Of a stretch of DNA of 61,161 bases, positions 1 to 7,394 are shown piece after piece. The notes beneath the pieces were generated by a model. The model had not been told where the DNA came from. It worked only from the letters and a program-made list of their open reading frames with translations, and made no database searches. The DNA comes from Anaerolineaceae bacterium UBA1363 (GTDB lineage: Bacteria > Chloroflexota > Anaerolineae > Anaerolineales > Anaerolineaceae). The position numbers and the translations under genes were made by a program. Position 1 is the stretch's first letter. Every line of letters starts with the position of its first letter. The DNA lies in contig DBRR01000044.1 in assembly GCA_002306055.1 (NCBI GenBank), positions 1-61,161 on the forward strand, written 5' to 3'.

Positions 1-51
1 TTTATTTAGATGCAATTGCCCTGACCAACCCATCGTCAATGGCTAAATAGA

Positions 52-300
52 AATGTCCTAATTGATCACAGAAGTGGGCAGGCCACGCTGCTGCGACATT
101 AACCCCGCGTCACCGTCTTGTCGGTATCTCCTGACGAGCCTCCTGACTTGTCTTTCACGGATACCCAGTGTTTCCGCGGCTGCTTTTTGCGTGATCCGCC
201 GATCGATGGCTTTGTCCAAATACGTCTTGCATTTGAGTTTTTCTCGTGTCATTCTGATTGTCCATTTCATGTAGTCAATTTTCATGCCTTTTAGGACATT
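52..300. mobile_element. Internally deleted IS or MITE-like remnant with 9-bp terminal inverted repeats
   Basis: A 9-bp inverted repeat (AATGTCCTA at 52-60, TAGGACATT at 292-300) brackets a 249-bp segment. The segment carries only the N-terminal helix-turn-helix part of a transposase, encoded on the minus strand. The rest of the transposase is missing, so this is probably a deletion derivative of a full IS whose ends are still present. No target-site duplication could be confirmed, because the window starts only 51 bases upstream. Confidence 0.5.
58..285 (-). pseudogene. Truncated transposase, N-terminal helix-turn-helix part (ISNCY-like)
   Basis: This 75-residue product resembles the first helix-turn-helix domain of ISNCY-type transposases. 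It has the pattern DRRITQKAAAETLG followed by IRERQVRRLVRRYRQDGDAGL, which matches the recognition-helix region of that family. The reading frame stops right at the left inverted repeat. The DDE catalytic domain, normally about 300 further residues, is absent. It cannot transpose by itself and is best read as the leftover of a deleted element. The family assignment rests on remembered motif similarity only. Confidence 0.5.
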
Positions 301-332
301 ATCATGTTGCCACTAAACTCAAGTACTTGATT

Positions 333-361
333 TTTCAGTTTTGTGGTAAAAAGGATAAAAT
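333..361 (+). promoter_or_regulatory. Possible promoter for glnA leader
   Basis: TTTCAG at 333-338 and TAAAAT at 356-361 are separated by 17 bases. The predicted start would be near 368, about 40 bases before the ribozyme cleavage site. The -35 box is poor, so this is only a candidate. Confidence 0.3.
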
Positions 362-405
362 CCCGCAATGAAAATTTCGGGAGCACAATTGTAAAGCGAA
401 GATAT

Positions 406-600
406 AGCGACTGGATCTCAGTAACGAGATGACGAGGTGAAGGTTCTATCCCGCGAGGGATATGCTAACCCGGAACGCCGGGGAAAATCGAACAGATCAG
501 CGGAAGCCTTCGGAGCCCCTCACGGGTTCCATTCTTCTTGAAAAAAGCAACTTAAAGCCGGATGGCGACAGCCGGGACAAAGAGTTTGCTTGGTGGGCAG
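406..600 (+). ncRNA. glmS-type self-cleaving ribozyme in the leader of glnA
   Basis: The leader carries the glmS ribozyme core. The cleavage step would be A406/G407, in AGCGACTGG. P1 is 415-419 paired with 426-430. The invariant TGACGAGGTG run follows at 430-439. The P2 arm GAAGG (439-443) pairs with CCTTC (507-511). Two hairpins lie between: 447-462 with a GCGA tetraloop and 469-482. They are followed by GGGAAAATCGA and AGCGGAAGCC. The downstream P3/P4 domain is also present: AAGCAAC pairs with GTTTGCTT (545-591), with an internal GACAAAGAG and a GC-rich P4.1 hairpin, as in classical Firmicutes ribozymes. A second copy of the same fold lies before glmS at 2491. The P2 arms differ by compensatory changes (GAAGG/CCTTC versus GGAGG/CCTCC), which supports a selected RNA. 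The known ligand of this class is glucosamine-6-phosphate. Confidence 0.85.
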
Positions 601-654
601 ATTGATATAACTATGTCAATTTGGATTACTTACCTATTTTAATCAGGAGAAAAA

Positions 655-1998
655 ATGGACAATAAAGAATTAGTAAAACGTGTCAAGGAGGATAAGGTTT
701 CCTTTATATCCTACCAATTCACCGATATCAATGGTGTGGTCAAATCATTGGATGGTCCGGTTGGACGGCTCGAAGAGGTATTGGATGACGGAATATGGTT
801 TGACGGTTCATCTGTGGAAGGTTTTGCGCGCATCCAGGAGAGTGATATGCACCTTCGAGTTGACCCCGACACATACACCATCCTGCCCTGGTCTGACCCG
901 GAATACCGGCGCGCGAGGGTGTTATGCGATATCTACCGACCAAATGGGCAGCCTTTTGAAGGGGACCCGCGCGGAAGGCTCAAAGCTGCTCTAAAAAAGG
1001 TCAAAGAGGAACGTGGCTGGACTTACAACCTTGGTCCTGAACCGGAATTTTACCTTTTTTTGCGAAATGGCCCTGAAAAGACCCACCCGGTACCCTATGA
1101 TGTTGGCAGCTATTTTGATTTTTCGGCAAACGACCAGGCTGTCAATATCAGAACTGAAATTATCTCCTCGCTGCACATGATGGGTTTAAAGGTTGAGGTC
1201 GGGCATCACGAAGTCGGGCTGGGACAGCACGAGATCGATTTCCAGTTTGATGACGCATTGAAGACTGCTGATAATGTTCAGACTTTTAAGTCAGCTGTCA
1301 AAGCAATTGCAGGAAAACACGGCGTGATCGCCTCTTTCATGCCCAAACCCATTTATGGTGCTGCTGGTTCAGGTATGCATTGCCATCAGTCTGTTTATGA
1401 CCAGGATGGCAATAACCTGTTTTATGACAAGACTGACCCCATGCATTTATCTGAACTGGCAAAACAATTCATCGCCGGGCAATTGAGACACGCACGTGCT
1501 CTTTCGGCAGTGCTGGCGCCAACAATAAATTCATACAAACGGCTGGTTCCTGGTTATGAAGCGCCAGTCTATATCGCCTGGGCACAGGTTAATCGCTCAG
1601 CACTCATTCGCGTCCCCCAGGTCAATAATGGCCATACAAAGGCGGTACGAATTGAGCTGCGCTGCCCGGATCCCTCAGCAAATCCTTACCTGGCATTCAC
1701 ATCGATGCTGGCGGCCGCCCTGACAGCGGTGGATGACCGATCGGTCACTTGCCCCGCGCCGGTCAACAACATCAATCTCTATGAGCTCAACGAGAAAGAA
1801 CGCGAACAGGCAATGGTAAGCGCTTTGCCGGGTTCACTTGAAGATGCACTGATTGAGTTTAAGGCTAATCCGATGCTGAAAGACGCTCTTGGTGATACCC
1901 TTTATGATACTTTTGTCACTTCCCGGGAGGCTGAAATTAAAGAATATCGCACCAGAGTCACCGATTGGGAGGTTATGCGTTACCTGGAAACAATCTGA
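655..1998 (+). CDS. glnA: Glutamine synthetase type I (GSI-alpha)
   Basis: The product catalyses ATP-dependent amidation of glutamate to glutamine, the main ammonium assimilation step, as a cytosolic dodecamer. The 447 residues cover a beta-grasp N-domain (about 15-100) and the catalytic domain. Metal and substrate motifs are visible: GPEPEFYLF (127-135), HHEVGLGQHEIDF (184-196) and GSGMHCHQS (238-246). FARI near residue 59 matches the Arg of GSI-alpha enzymes that mediates glutamine feedback. The length and the lack of the 25-residue GSI-beta insertion argue against adenylylation control. The start has a good RBS (AGGAG, 7 bases upstream). The leader carries a glmS-type ribozyme, and a strong terminator follows, so the gene is monocistronic. 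Identification is firm. Confidence 0.97.
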   Translation: MDNKELVKRVKEDKVSFISYQFTDINGVVKSLDGPVGRLEEVLDDGIWFDGSSVEGFARIQESDMHLRVDPDTYTILPWSDPEYRRARVLCDIYRPNGQPFEGDPRGRLKAALKKVKEERGWTYNLGPEPEFYLFLRNGPEKTHPVPYDVGSYFDFSANDQAVNIRTEIISSLHMMGLKVEVGHHEVGLGQHEIDFQFDDALKTADNVQTFKSAVKAIAGKHGVIASFMPKPIYGAAGSGMHCHQSVYDQDGNNLFYDKTDPMHLSELAKQFIAGQLRHARALSAVLAPTINSYKRLVPGYEAPVYIAWAQVNRSALIRVPQVNNGHTKAVRIELRCPDPSANPYLAFTSMLAAALTAVDDRSVTCPAPVNNINLYELNEKEREQAMVSALPGSLEDALIEFKANPMLKDALGDTLYDTFVTSREAEIKEYRTRVTDWEVMRYLETI

Positions 1999-2016
1999 TC
2001 ATTTCCTGAATGCCAG

Positions 2017-2047
2017 GCGCCTGAAAAAATTTTTTCAGGCGCTTTTT
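2017..2047 (+). terminator. Rho-independent terminator of glnA
   Basis: A perfect 13-bp stem (GCGCCTGAAAAAA with TTTTTTCAGGCGC, 2017-2042) is followed by a T-run, 19 bases after the glnA stop. It separates glnA from the downstream glmS unit. Confidence 0.9.
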
Positions 2048-2208
2048 GTTAAAACTGGATAAATAAAAATTTCTAAAGTCTACTGAAAAAAACGAAATAG
2101 CTGACCAAGATTGAACCAATGGATCAGCTTTCAATGAGAAAACTCTGGGAACCAGCCTATGCAAAGACCGCATACAAAATTATTAGAGTAGTTTACAATC
2201 TGTTAGTT

Positions 2209-2469
2209 ATGAAAAAAACAGCAGGCTCAAAATTTATTCAACAAGAACAAGCAACATTAGGCAGAATGATCGGCTTGTATTGTAACGCAAAGCACAACAC
2301 CCAGGATAGTTTGTGCCCGGATTGTCAGGAACTGTTCAATTACGCCAGGGAACGGGTGGGACGCTGCCCGGTACACTGCAATCTAGGTTCCTATCAGGAG
2401 AGCAACTATGACTTGGAGCATTTACTTTTTAGGTATACTTTTTGCACTCTTTTGCACTCTACTGTATAA
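2209..2469 (+). pseudogene. Decayed 'nitrous oxide-stimulated promoter' family (YgbA-like) Cys protein
   Basis: The 86-residue frame (start chosen at the internal ATG 2209) contains GRMIGLYC, then CPDCQELFNYARER, then CPVHC. This Cys pattern recalls small YgbA-type proteins (Pfam 'nitrous oxide-stimulated promoter'). In that family about 14 residues with another Cys separate the CP and CPVHC blocks, and a conserved C-terminal helix follows. Here the blocks are merged, and the tail after CPVHC does not look like the family in any frame. The 3' end runs into the glmS promoter. I read it as a remnant with an internal deletion, but a short functional protein cannot be excluded. Confidence 0.4.
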
Positions 2470-2470
2470 T
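2442..2470 (+). promoter_or_regulatory. Sigma-70 type promoter of glmS
   Basis: TTGCAC (2442-2447) and TATAAT (2465-2470) are spaced by exactly 17 bases. The predicted start is near 2477, about 15 bases before the ribozyme cleavage site. A 10-bp direct repeat, TTTGCACTCT, covers the -35 region (2441-2460). Confidence 0.75.
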
Positions 2471-2490
2471 AAGACAAACTTGGAAAACTT

Positions 2491-2611
2491 AGCGCCTGAC
2501 CTGCTACGGCAGATGACGAGGTGGGAGGTTTCTTCTCGCAAGGGAAGACTAACCATGACAACATGGGAAAATCGATAGATCGGCGGATGCCTCCAGGGTT
2601 AACTCCCTTTT
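2491..2611 (+). ncRNA. glmS ribozyme (compact form without P4 domain)
   Basis: This is the canonical glmS leader ribozyme. The cleavage step would be A2491/G2492 in AGCGCC. P1 is CTGC...GCAG, followed by ATGACGAGGTGGGAGG. The P2 arm GGAGG (2524-2528) pairs with CCTCC (2590-2594), and CGCC (2493-2496) can pair with GGCG (2582-2585). Two hairpins lie in the P2a/P2b region, 2531-2548 with a GCAA tetraloop and 2553-2566, followed by GGGAAAATCGA. After the core only a short stem, AGGG/CCCT (2595-2608), and T residues follow, so the P4/P4.1 domain is missing. Glucosamine-6-phosphate acts as cofactor for self-cleavage, which lowers glmS mRNA in this class. Confidence 0.93.
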
Positions 2612-2646
2612 TTCAAGATAGATAAAAGAAAAAATGAGGAGCACTT

Positions 2647-4488
2647 ATGTGTGGAATTGTTGCTTACATTGGCGGACAGGATGCCACGCCTATAGTCGTT
2701 GATGGACTAAAAAAACTTGAGTACCGTGGTTATGACTCCGCTGGTATAGCTATTCTTGATGATGGCAAAATCGAGATCAGAAGGGCTGCCGGTAAAGTCG
2801 CGTTGTTGGAAACGCTGATTGAAAAAAATCCAGTCCAAGGAACCACAGGAATCGGACACACCCGTTGGGCAACGCATGGTGCCCCCAGCGAGCTCAACGC
2901 CCACCCTCATCTCGGGATGGCCGGCAGGATTGTCATTGTCCATAACGGCATCGTTGAGAACTATCTTTCTCTCAAGGAAGAATTAGTGTCTGAAGGTGTT
3001 GTTTTTAAATCTGAAACGGATACTGAGACCATCGCTCATCTTATTGAAATTTTCTACAACGAAACAAACGACCTCACTGCGGCTGTTCAAAAAGCACTCA
3101 AAATGATCAAAGGTGCTCATGGTTTGGTTGTTATGTCAACCGTTGAACCAGAAAAGTTGATTGCAGCCCGGTTAGGAAATGCAGGTGGAGTTGCGCTCGG
3201 AATTGGTGAAAATGAGATGTTCATCGCCAGCGATATACCCGCTATTATGGGTCATACTCGAAAAATTGTCTTCTTAGAATCCGGTCAGTTCGCAATCGTT
3301 CGGAGAGATGGATTTTCAATTCATGACCTGGAAGGCAACCCAGTTAAATCTGAAATTCAAAACATACCTTGGGACCCTATCTTTGCCGAGAAGGGTAAGT
3401 ATCGCCACTTTATGCAAAAGGAAATCCATGAACAAGTGCGCTCCTTATCTGACACGCTTAGCGGTAGAGTTGATTTTCAGGATTATCGGATCATCTTACC
3501 AGGTTTAAATTTAAACAAAGAAAAAGCACAGAAGATCAAGAAAATTTTCATTACAGCTTGTGGAACGGCTGCCTATGCTGGTATGGTCGGCAAATATCTG
3601 ATTGAGCATATTGCTCGAATCCCGGTTGAAGTTATGGTTGCATCTGAATTTCGTTACTGTGACCCCATTTTAGAAGACGGAACGGTTGTATTGGCAATCT
3701 CCCAATCTGGTGAAACTGCTGATACACTGGCGGCAATGGAGGAAGCACGAAAAAAAGGCGCGACTTTATGGTCAATCGTGAACGCGATTGGTTCGCAGGC
3801 GATACGCATAGCTGATGGTTGTATTTCTATGCAAGTGGGACCTGAAATTGGAGTGGCTTCGACCAAAGCTTTCACTGCGCCAATCCTTGATCTCTATATG
3901 ATTGCAGTTTATCTGGCAGATCTGAGGGGTACGATTGACCGAGACAGGCGATTAGAACTCGTCAAAGATTTATTGACTGTACCATCTTTGGTTGAAAAAG
4001 CCCTGGAGAACGACAGAGCAGTCAAGCAAATCGCTAATCGTTACAAAGACATCAAAGGCGCATTGTATATTGGCAGAGGAGTAAATATGCCAATTGCGTA
4101 TGAAGGTGCATTGAAGTTGAAAGAAATATCTTATATTCATGCTGAAGGTTATCCAGCGGGTGAGATGAAACATGGTCCGATTGCCTTGGTAGACAAGGAT
4201 TTGCCGGTAGTCGTTATTGCTACTCAAGATCCCTGGTACGACAAAGTGATCAGTCAGATTGAACAGGCTAAAGCACGCAGTGGTAAGGTTTTGGCAGTAG
4301 CTACAGAGGGTGATGAACTCATCCCGACAATAGCGGATGAAATTTTCTGGATACCTAAGACTCCCTGGCTTTTGAGCCCGGCAGTGACAATCATTCCGCT
4401 GCAACTGTTTGCCTATCATATTGCGGCTTTTCGTGGATTGGATATTGACCAACCAAGGAACCTGGCAAAGTCGGTCACAGTAGAATAA
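2647..4488 (+). CDS. glmS: Glutamine-fructose-6-phosphate aminotransferase (isomerizing)
   Basis: The enzyme makes glucosamine-6-phosphate from fructose-6-phosphate and glutamine, the committed step to UDP-GlcNAc and peptidoglycan. Its 613 residues are of normal family length. The N-terminal glutaminase domain starts MCGIVAYIGG, with Cys2 as nucleophile, and carries GHTRWATHG and the NGIVEN loop. Two SIS sugar-isomerase domains follow (about 290-610), with ITACGTAAYAG, ISQSGETADT and a C-terminal block ending LAKSVTVE. A ribozyme 50-150 bases upstream and its own promoter make it a separately controlled unit. A purine-rich RBS (TGAGGAG) precedes the ATG. Identification is firm. Confidence 0.98.
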   Translation: MCGIVAYIGGQDATPIVVDGLKKLEYRGYDSAGIAILDDGKIEIRRAAGKVALLETLIEKNPVQGTTGIGHTRWATHGAPSELNAHPHLGMAGRIVIVHNGIVENYLSLKEELVSEGVVFKSETDTETIAHLIEIFYNETNDLTAAVQKALKMIKGAHGLVVMSTVEPEKLIAARLGNAGGVALGIGENEMFIASDIPAIMGHTRKIVFLESGQFAIVRRDGFSIHDLEGNPVKSEIQNIPWDPIFAEKGKYRHFMQKEIHEQVRSLSDTLSGRVDFQDYRIILPGLNLNKEKAQKIKKIFITACGTAAYAGMVGKYLIEHIARIPVEVMVASEFRYCDPILEDGTVVLAISQSGETADTLAAMEEARKKGATLWSIVNAIGSQAIRIADGCISMQVGPEIGVASTKAFTAPILDLYMIAVYLADLRGTIDRDRRLELVKDLLTVPSLVEKALENDRAVKQIANRYKDIKGALYIGRGVNMPIAYEGALKLKEISYIHAEGYPAGEMKHGPIALVDKDLPVVVIATQDPWYDKVISQIEQAKARSGKVLAVATEGDELIPTIADEIFWIPKTPWLLSPAVTIIPLQLFAYHIAAFRGLDIDQPRNLAKSVTVE

Positions 4489-4548
4489 TCGCTACCTTTT
4501 ATCTAAAAAGTTAACCATAAAAGGGATACTGTTTCATATTTGCATATT

Positions 4549-5130
4549 TCAGAAAAGTTCAGTCAAGGAGAGTTCTTTATTCATCCTATTCTTGAGTAAT
4601 TGTACCCAATCTTTGGAAGCCTCTGAACAAGAGAAGATAGGCAAAGAGGCAGAGATTGGTTGATAAAGCAAAGGCGTGGGGTTTCGAGTGGAAAGTCTCT
4701 GTCTGTTGTCATTCACATAACCGTGAAAGACAATCTTGGAGAGGGTATCTTTGCGTCTCAGAAAAGCAAGCATGGATTGAGCGCCATCGACCGACCAAGA
4801 GAAACCACGTCCACGCATTCATTGTCGGACAAGTTTTTCGCCGTTGGCTTCTGCACAACCCAGAGTGCCTGATTTCAGATCCGAAGGTAAGCGATACTTG
4901 AGGTCAGGCAGAGCGTGCTGGTTGTTCTTAAGATAATCCAAAGTGCGCTTTAGCAACGTGGCCTGTTTGCCCTTGGTCTGGTTGATCAATTCCAGGATTT
5001 GAGGTTTGACAGTATCGAAGGGCTGGGAGAAAAGAGCGTCCAAGAGCACCTGGCTATTGGTCAGTTTGCTGAAGGCAGAGTGAACAGTGCGAGCTGTCCC
5101 TGACCTGTCATCCCTGACCCTTGCGCTCAC
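4549..5130 (-). pseudogene. Broken UPF0236/ISLre2-like transposase, C-terminal part
   Basis: Two same-frame minus-strand segments (5130-4819 and 4818-4549) are separated only by an in-frame TGA. Together they read as the C-terminal half of an ISLre2-type (UPF0236) transposase: YLKNNQHALPDLKY, then the EANGEKLV block, then RGRGFSWSVDGAQSML, a hallmark of that family's end. The N-terminal half is missing; upstream sequence is the thrS T-box leader. It is not functional. Family assignment is by remembered motif similarity. Confidence 0.55.
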
Positions 5131-5149
5131 ACGCTCTGGTGTTATACTT

Positions 5150-5387
5150 TTTTCTTAGTTGCGATGACGCAGGACGAGTACGCCGTTATCCACCGCCAGT
5201 GAAGCAGGGAGAGTGTGAACCTGCCCGGTTGGAACCGCTGAAAACCCCCTGCCAGCTTGAGTCTGAACGGCATACGCCTACTAAGACGAACGGAAGCCCC
5301 GTTACCGGCATTTTGAGATGCTTCGCTAGGAGCAATCTGGGTGGAACCGCGTGAGAGACCTCTCGCCCCAGAGCGAGGGTCTTTTTG
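5150..5387 (+). promoter_or_regulatory. T-box leader of thrS with terminator
   Basis: The T-box consensus GGGTGGAACCGCG (5339-5351) is exact. Right after it lies an intrinsic terminator: AGACC plus CTCGC pairs with GCGAG plus GGTCT (5356-5382), then TTTTG. Stem I can be drawn from CTTAGT (5153-5158) pairing with ACTAAG (5280-5285) and GCCGTT pairing with AACGGC (5267-5272), with the AGTA motif expected in the specifier loop. Thr codons (ACG, ACT) occur in the 3' side of that loop, but I could not fix which one is the specifier. By family logic, uncharged tRNA-Thr would block termination and allow thrS expression. Confidence 0.88.
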
Positions 5388-5453
5388 TTTTAAGTCCGGC
5401 TGTACCAAAAGACCCCGGAAAAATCTCATCCTACAACCGGCAAGGAGGAAGAA

Positions 5454-7238
5454 ATGTCACATCAAAATGAGGATTACGAAAAATCAGAACTTTATCGAAT
5501 CCGCCACTCCACTTCCCATGTCATGGCAGAAGCGGTGCTGGAGTTGTTCCCCGAAGCGAAGATCGCCATCGGACCAGCTATTGAAGACGGCTTTTATTAC
5601 GATTTCGATCTCCCCCGAAGCCTCACCCCGGAGGATCTGGAAGTCATCGAAAACCGCATGAAGGAGCTGATCAAGGCGAAGGAAACCTTCGTTTATCGCG
5701 AGGTCAGCGCTGACCAAGCCCGCCAGATCTTTAAAGACCAGCCCTACAAGCTGGAACTGATCGATGGTTTGGAGCATGGCAACCTGGATGACGACGGCAA
5801 TCCCACCCAGGAAAAACAGATCATCTCAACTTACCAATCCGGTAAGTTCATCGACCTGTGCCGCGGGCCGCACGTGGAGTCAACCGCGCAAATCAATCCT
5901 AATGCGATCAAATTGCTGAATGTCGCGGGCGCTTATTGGCGCGGCGACGAAAAACGCCCCATGCTCCAGCGCATTTATGGCACCGCCTGGGAAAGCAAAG
6001 ATCAGCTCAAGGAGTACCTCTGGAAACTCGAGGAAGCCAAAAAACGCGACCACCGCAAGCTCGGCAGGGAACTTGACCTATATAGCTCCAATGACGAGGT
6101 TGGTCAGGGTTTGATCCTCTGGCACCCCAATGGGGGCATGATCCGCCACCAGATCGAGCGCTACTGGGACGACCAGCATATCGCCAACGGTTACGACCTG
6201 GTCTACACGCCCCATATTGGCAAAGCCAGCTTGTGGGAGACGAGCGGTCATTTGGGGTTCTATAAAGAGAACATGTATTCCCCGATCCAAATCGAGGAGC
6301 AGGAATATTACATCAAGCCGATGAACTGCCCCTTCCACCTGCACATCTACAAGAGCCAGCTGCGTTCTTATCGCGATTTGCCGCTGCGATTTGCCGAAAA
6401 GGGCACGGTCTATCGCTATGAGCGCTCGGGTGTGCTGCACGGTCTGATGCGCGTCCGCGGCTTCACCCAGGATGATGCCCACCACTTCTGCCGGCCGGAC
6501 CAAATGCCCGAAGAAATTGACTTTACACTCAATTTCAGCATGAACATGCTGCGCGCTTTTGGTTTCAAGGATTTCCAGGCATATCTGAGTACCAAGCCAG
6601 AAAAGAGCGTGGGCGATGACAAGATGTGGCACGATGCCGAAGTTGCCCTGGAAGAAACACTGAAGCGCGTGGGCGTCCCCTACGAGGTGGATGCCGGCGG
6701 TGGCGCCTTCTACGGACCCAAGATCGATCTCAAGGTCAAGGATGCCCTCGGGCGGGAATGGCAGCTTTCGACCATTCAGTTTGACTTCAATGAGCCAGAA
6801 CGCTTCGATTTGAGCTACATCGGGGAAGATGGCAAGGAACACCGCCCCTACATGGTGCACCGCGCTTTGCTTGGCTCGATGGAACGCTTCTTCGGCGTGC
6901 TGATTGAGCATTATGCCGGCGCATTCCCGGTTTGGCTGTCGCCGAAACAGGTGACCCTGATCCCGATTGCCGACCGACACAACGACTATGCGCATGAGGT
7001 GGCCGCCCGCTTGAAGAAAGCCGGCTTACGCCTGACTGTGGATGATGGTTCAGATCGTATGAACGCCAAGATTCGCAATGCCCAGAAGCAGAAAGTGCCT
7101 TATATGCTCGTCATCGGTGACCGTGAGATGGAAGAAGGCCAGGTTGCTCTGCGCAGACGCAGTGGTGAAAGCCTGCCAGCCATGAGCGTGGATGCGTTTA
7201 TCGAGCTTGCCTTGCGCGAGATTGACGAGAAGGTTTAA
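5454..7238 (+). CDS. thrS: Threonyl-tRNA synthetase lacking the TGS domain
   Basis: This class II synthetase charges tRNA-Thr. Its 594 residues begin directly with the editing (SAD) domain: HSTSH near residue 18 and CRGPHV near 140 give its HxxxH and CxxxH sites. The catalytic core follows, with the zinc Cys in KPMNCPFH, motif 2 around MRVRGFTQDDAHHF and motif 3 VHRALLGSMERF, then the anticodon-binding domain (about 490-594). The usual 60-residue N-terminal TGS domain is absent. The ATG has a strong RBS (AAGGAGGAAGAA), and upstream is the T-box terminator, so a longer start is not possible. Control is by the T-box. A terminator follows at 7291. Confidence 0.96.
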   Translation: MSHQNEDYEKSELYRIRHSTSHVMAEAVLELFPEAKIAIGPAIEDGFYYDFDLPRSLTPEDLEVIENRMKELIKAKETFVYREVSADQARQIFKDQPYKLELIDGLEHGNLDDDGNPTQEKQIISTYQSGKFIDLCRGPHVESTAQINPNAIKLLNVAGAYWRGDEKRPMLQRIYGTAWESKDQLKEYLWKLEEAKKRDHRKLGRELDLYSSNDEVGQGLILWHPNGGMIRHQIERYWDDQHIANGYDLVYTPHIGKASLWETSGHLGFYKENMYSPIQIEEQEYYIKPMNCPFHLHIYKSQLRSYRDLPLRFAEKGTVYRYERSGVLHGLMRVRGFTQDDAHHFCRPDQMPEEIDFTLNFSMNMLRAFGFKDFQAYLSTKPEKSVGDDKMWHDAEVALEETLKRVGVPYEVDAGGGAFYGPKIDLKVKDALGREWQLSTIQFDFNEPERFDLSYIGEDGKEHRPYMVHRALLGSMERFFGVLIEHYAGAFPVWLSPKQVTLIPIADRHNDYAHEVAARLKKAGLRLTVDDGSDRMNAKIRNAQKQKVPYMLVIGDREMEEGQVALRRRSGESLPAMSVDAFIELALREIDEKV

Positions 7239-7290
7239 TGTATTGAAATTGACCCGCATTAGAGGGAGGTGTTCAGGTCTTTTGAAACGC

Positions 7291-7317
7291 AAAAGCGGCT
7301 GATTTTCAGCCGCTTTT
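7291..7317. terminator. Bidirectional terminator between thrS and tRNA-Val
   Basis: A perfect 12-bp stem (AAAAGCGGCTGA with TCAGCCGCTTTT, loop TTT) is flanked by A/T runs. It can end thrS on the plus strand and the convergent tRNA gene on the minus strand. Confidence 0.85.
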
Positions 7318-7320
7318 GTG

Positions 7321-7394
7321 TGGGTGGTATAGGACTCGAACCTACGACCTTTGCGATGTCAACGCAACGCTCTAACCAACTGAGCTAACCGCCC
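7321..7394 (-). tRNA. tRNA-Val (anticodon GAC)
   Basis: The complement of this stretch folds into a full cloverleaf. The D-stem is GCTC/GAGC, the anticodon stem TTGCG/CGCAA has loop TTGACAT (anticodon GAC), the variable loop has 5 bases, and the T-arm is GTAGG TTCGAGT CCTAT. The acceptor stem is seven pairs with one C4-A69 mismatch. The discriminator is A and no CCA is encoded. It would decode GUC and, by wobble, GUU. Convergent with thrS, sharing a terminator. Confidence 0.93.

Noticed and set aside
390..600. Glutamine riboswitch (glnA motif) in the glnA leader
   Set aside because: The leader does not show the conserved features of the cyanobacterial glutamine aptamer, but matches glmS ribozyme elements throughout.
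2595..2616. Intrinsic terminator just after the glmS ribozyme core
   Set aside because: The stem has only four pairs (AGGG/CCCT) and fits better as the short P3 of a compact ribozyme, although some attenuation cannot be excluded.
6078..6995. Long frame (305 codons) on the minus strand opposite thrS
   Set aside because: It is the antisense shadow of a strongly conserved synthetase gene, has no RBS and resembles no family.
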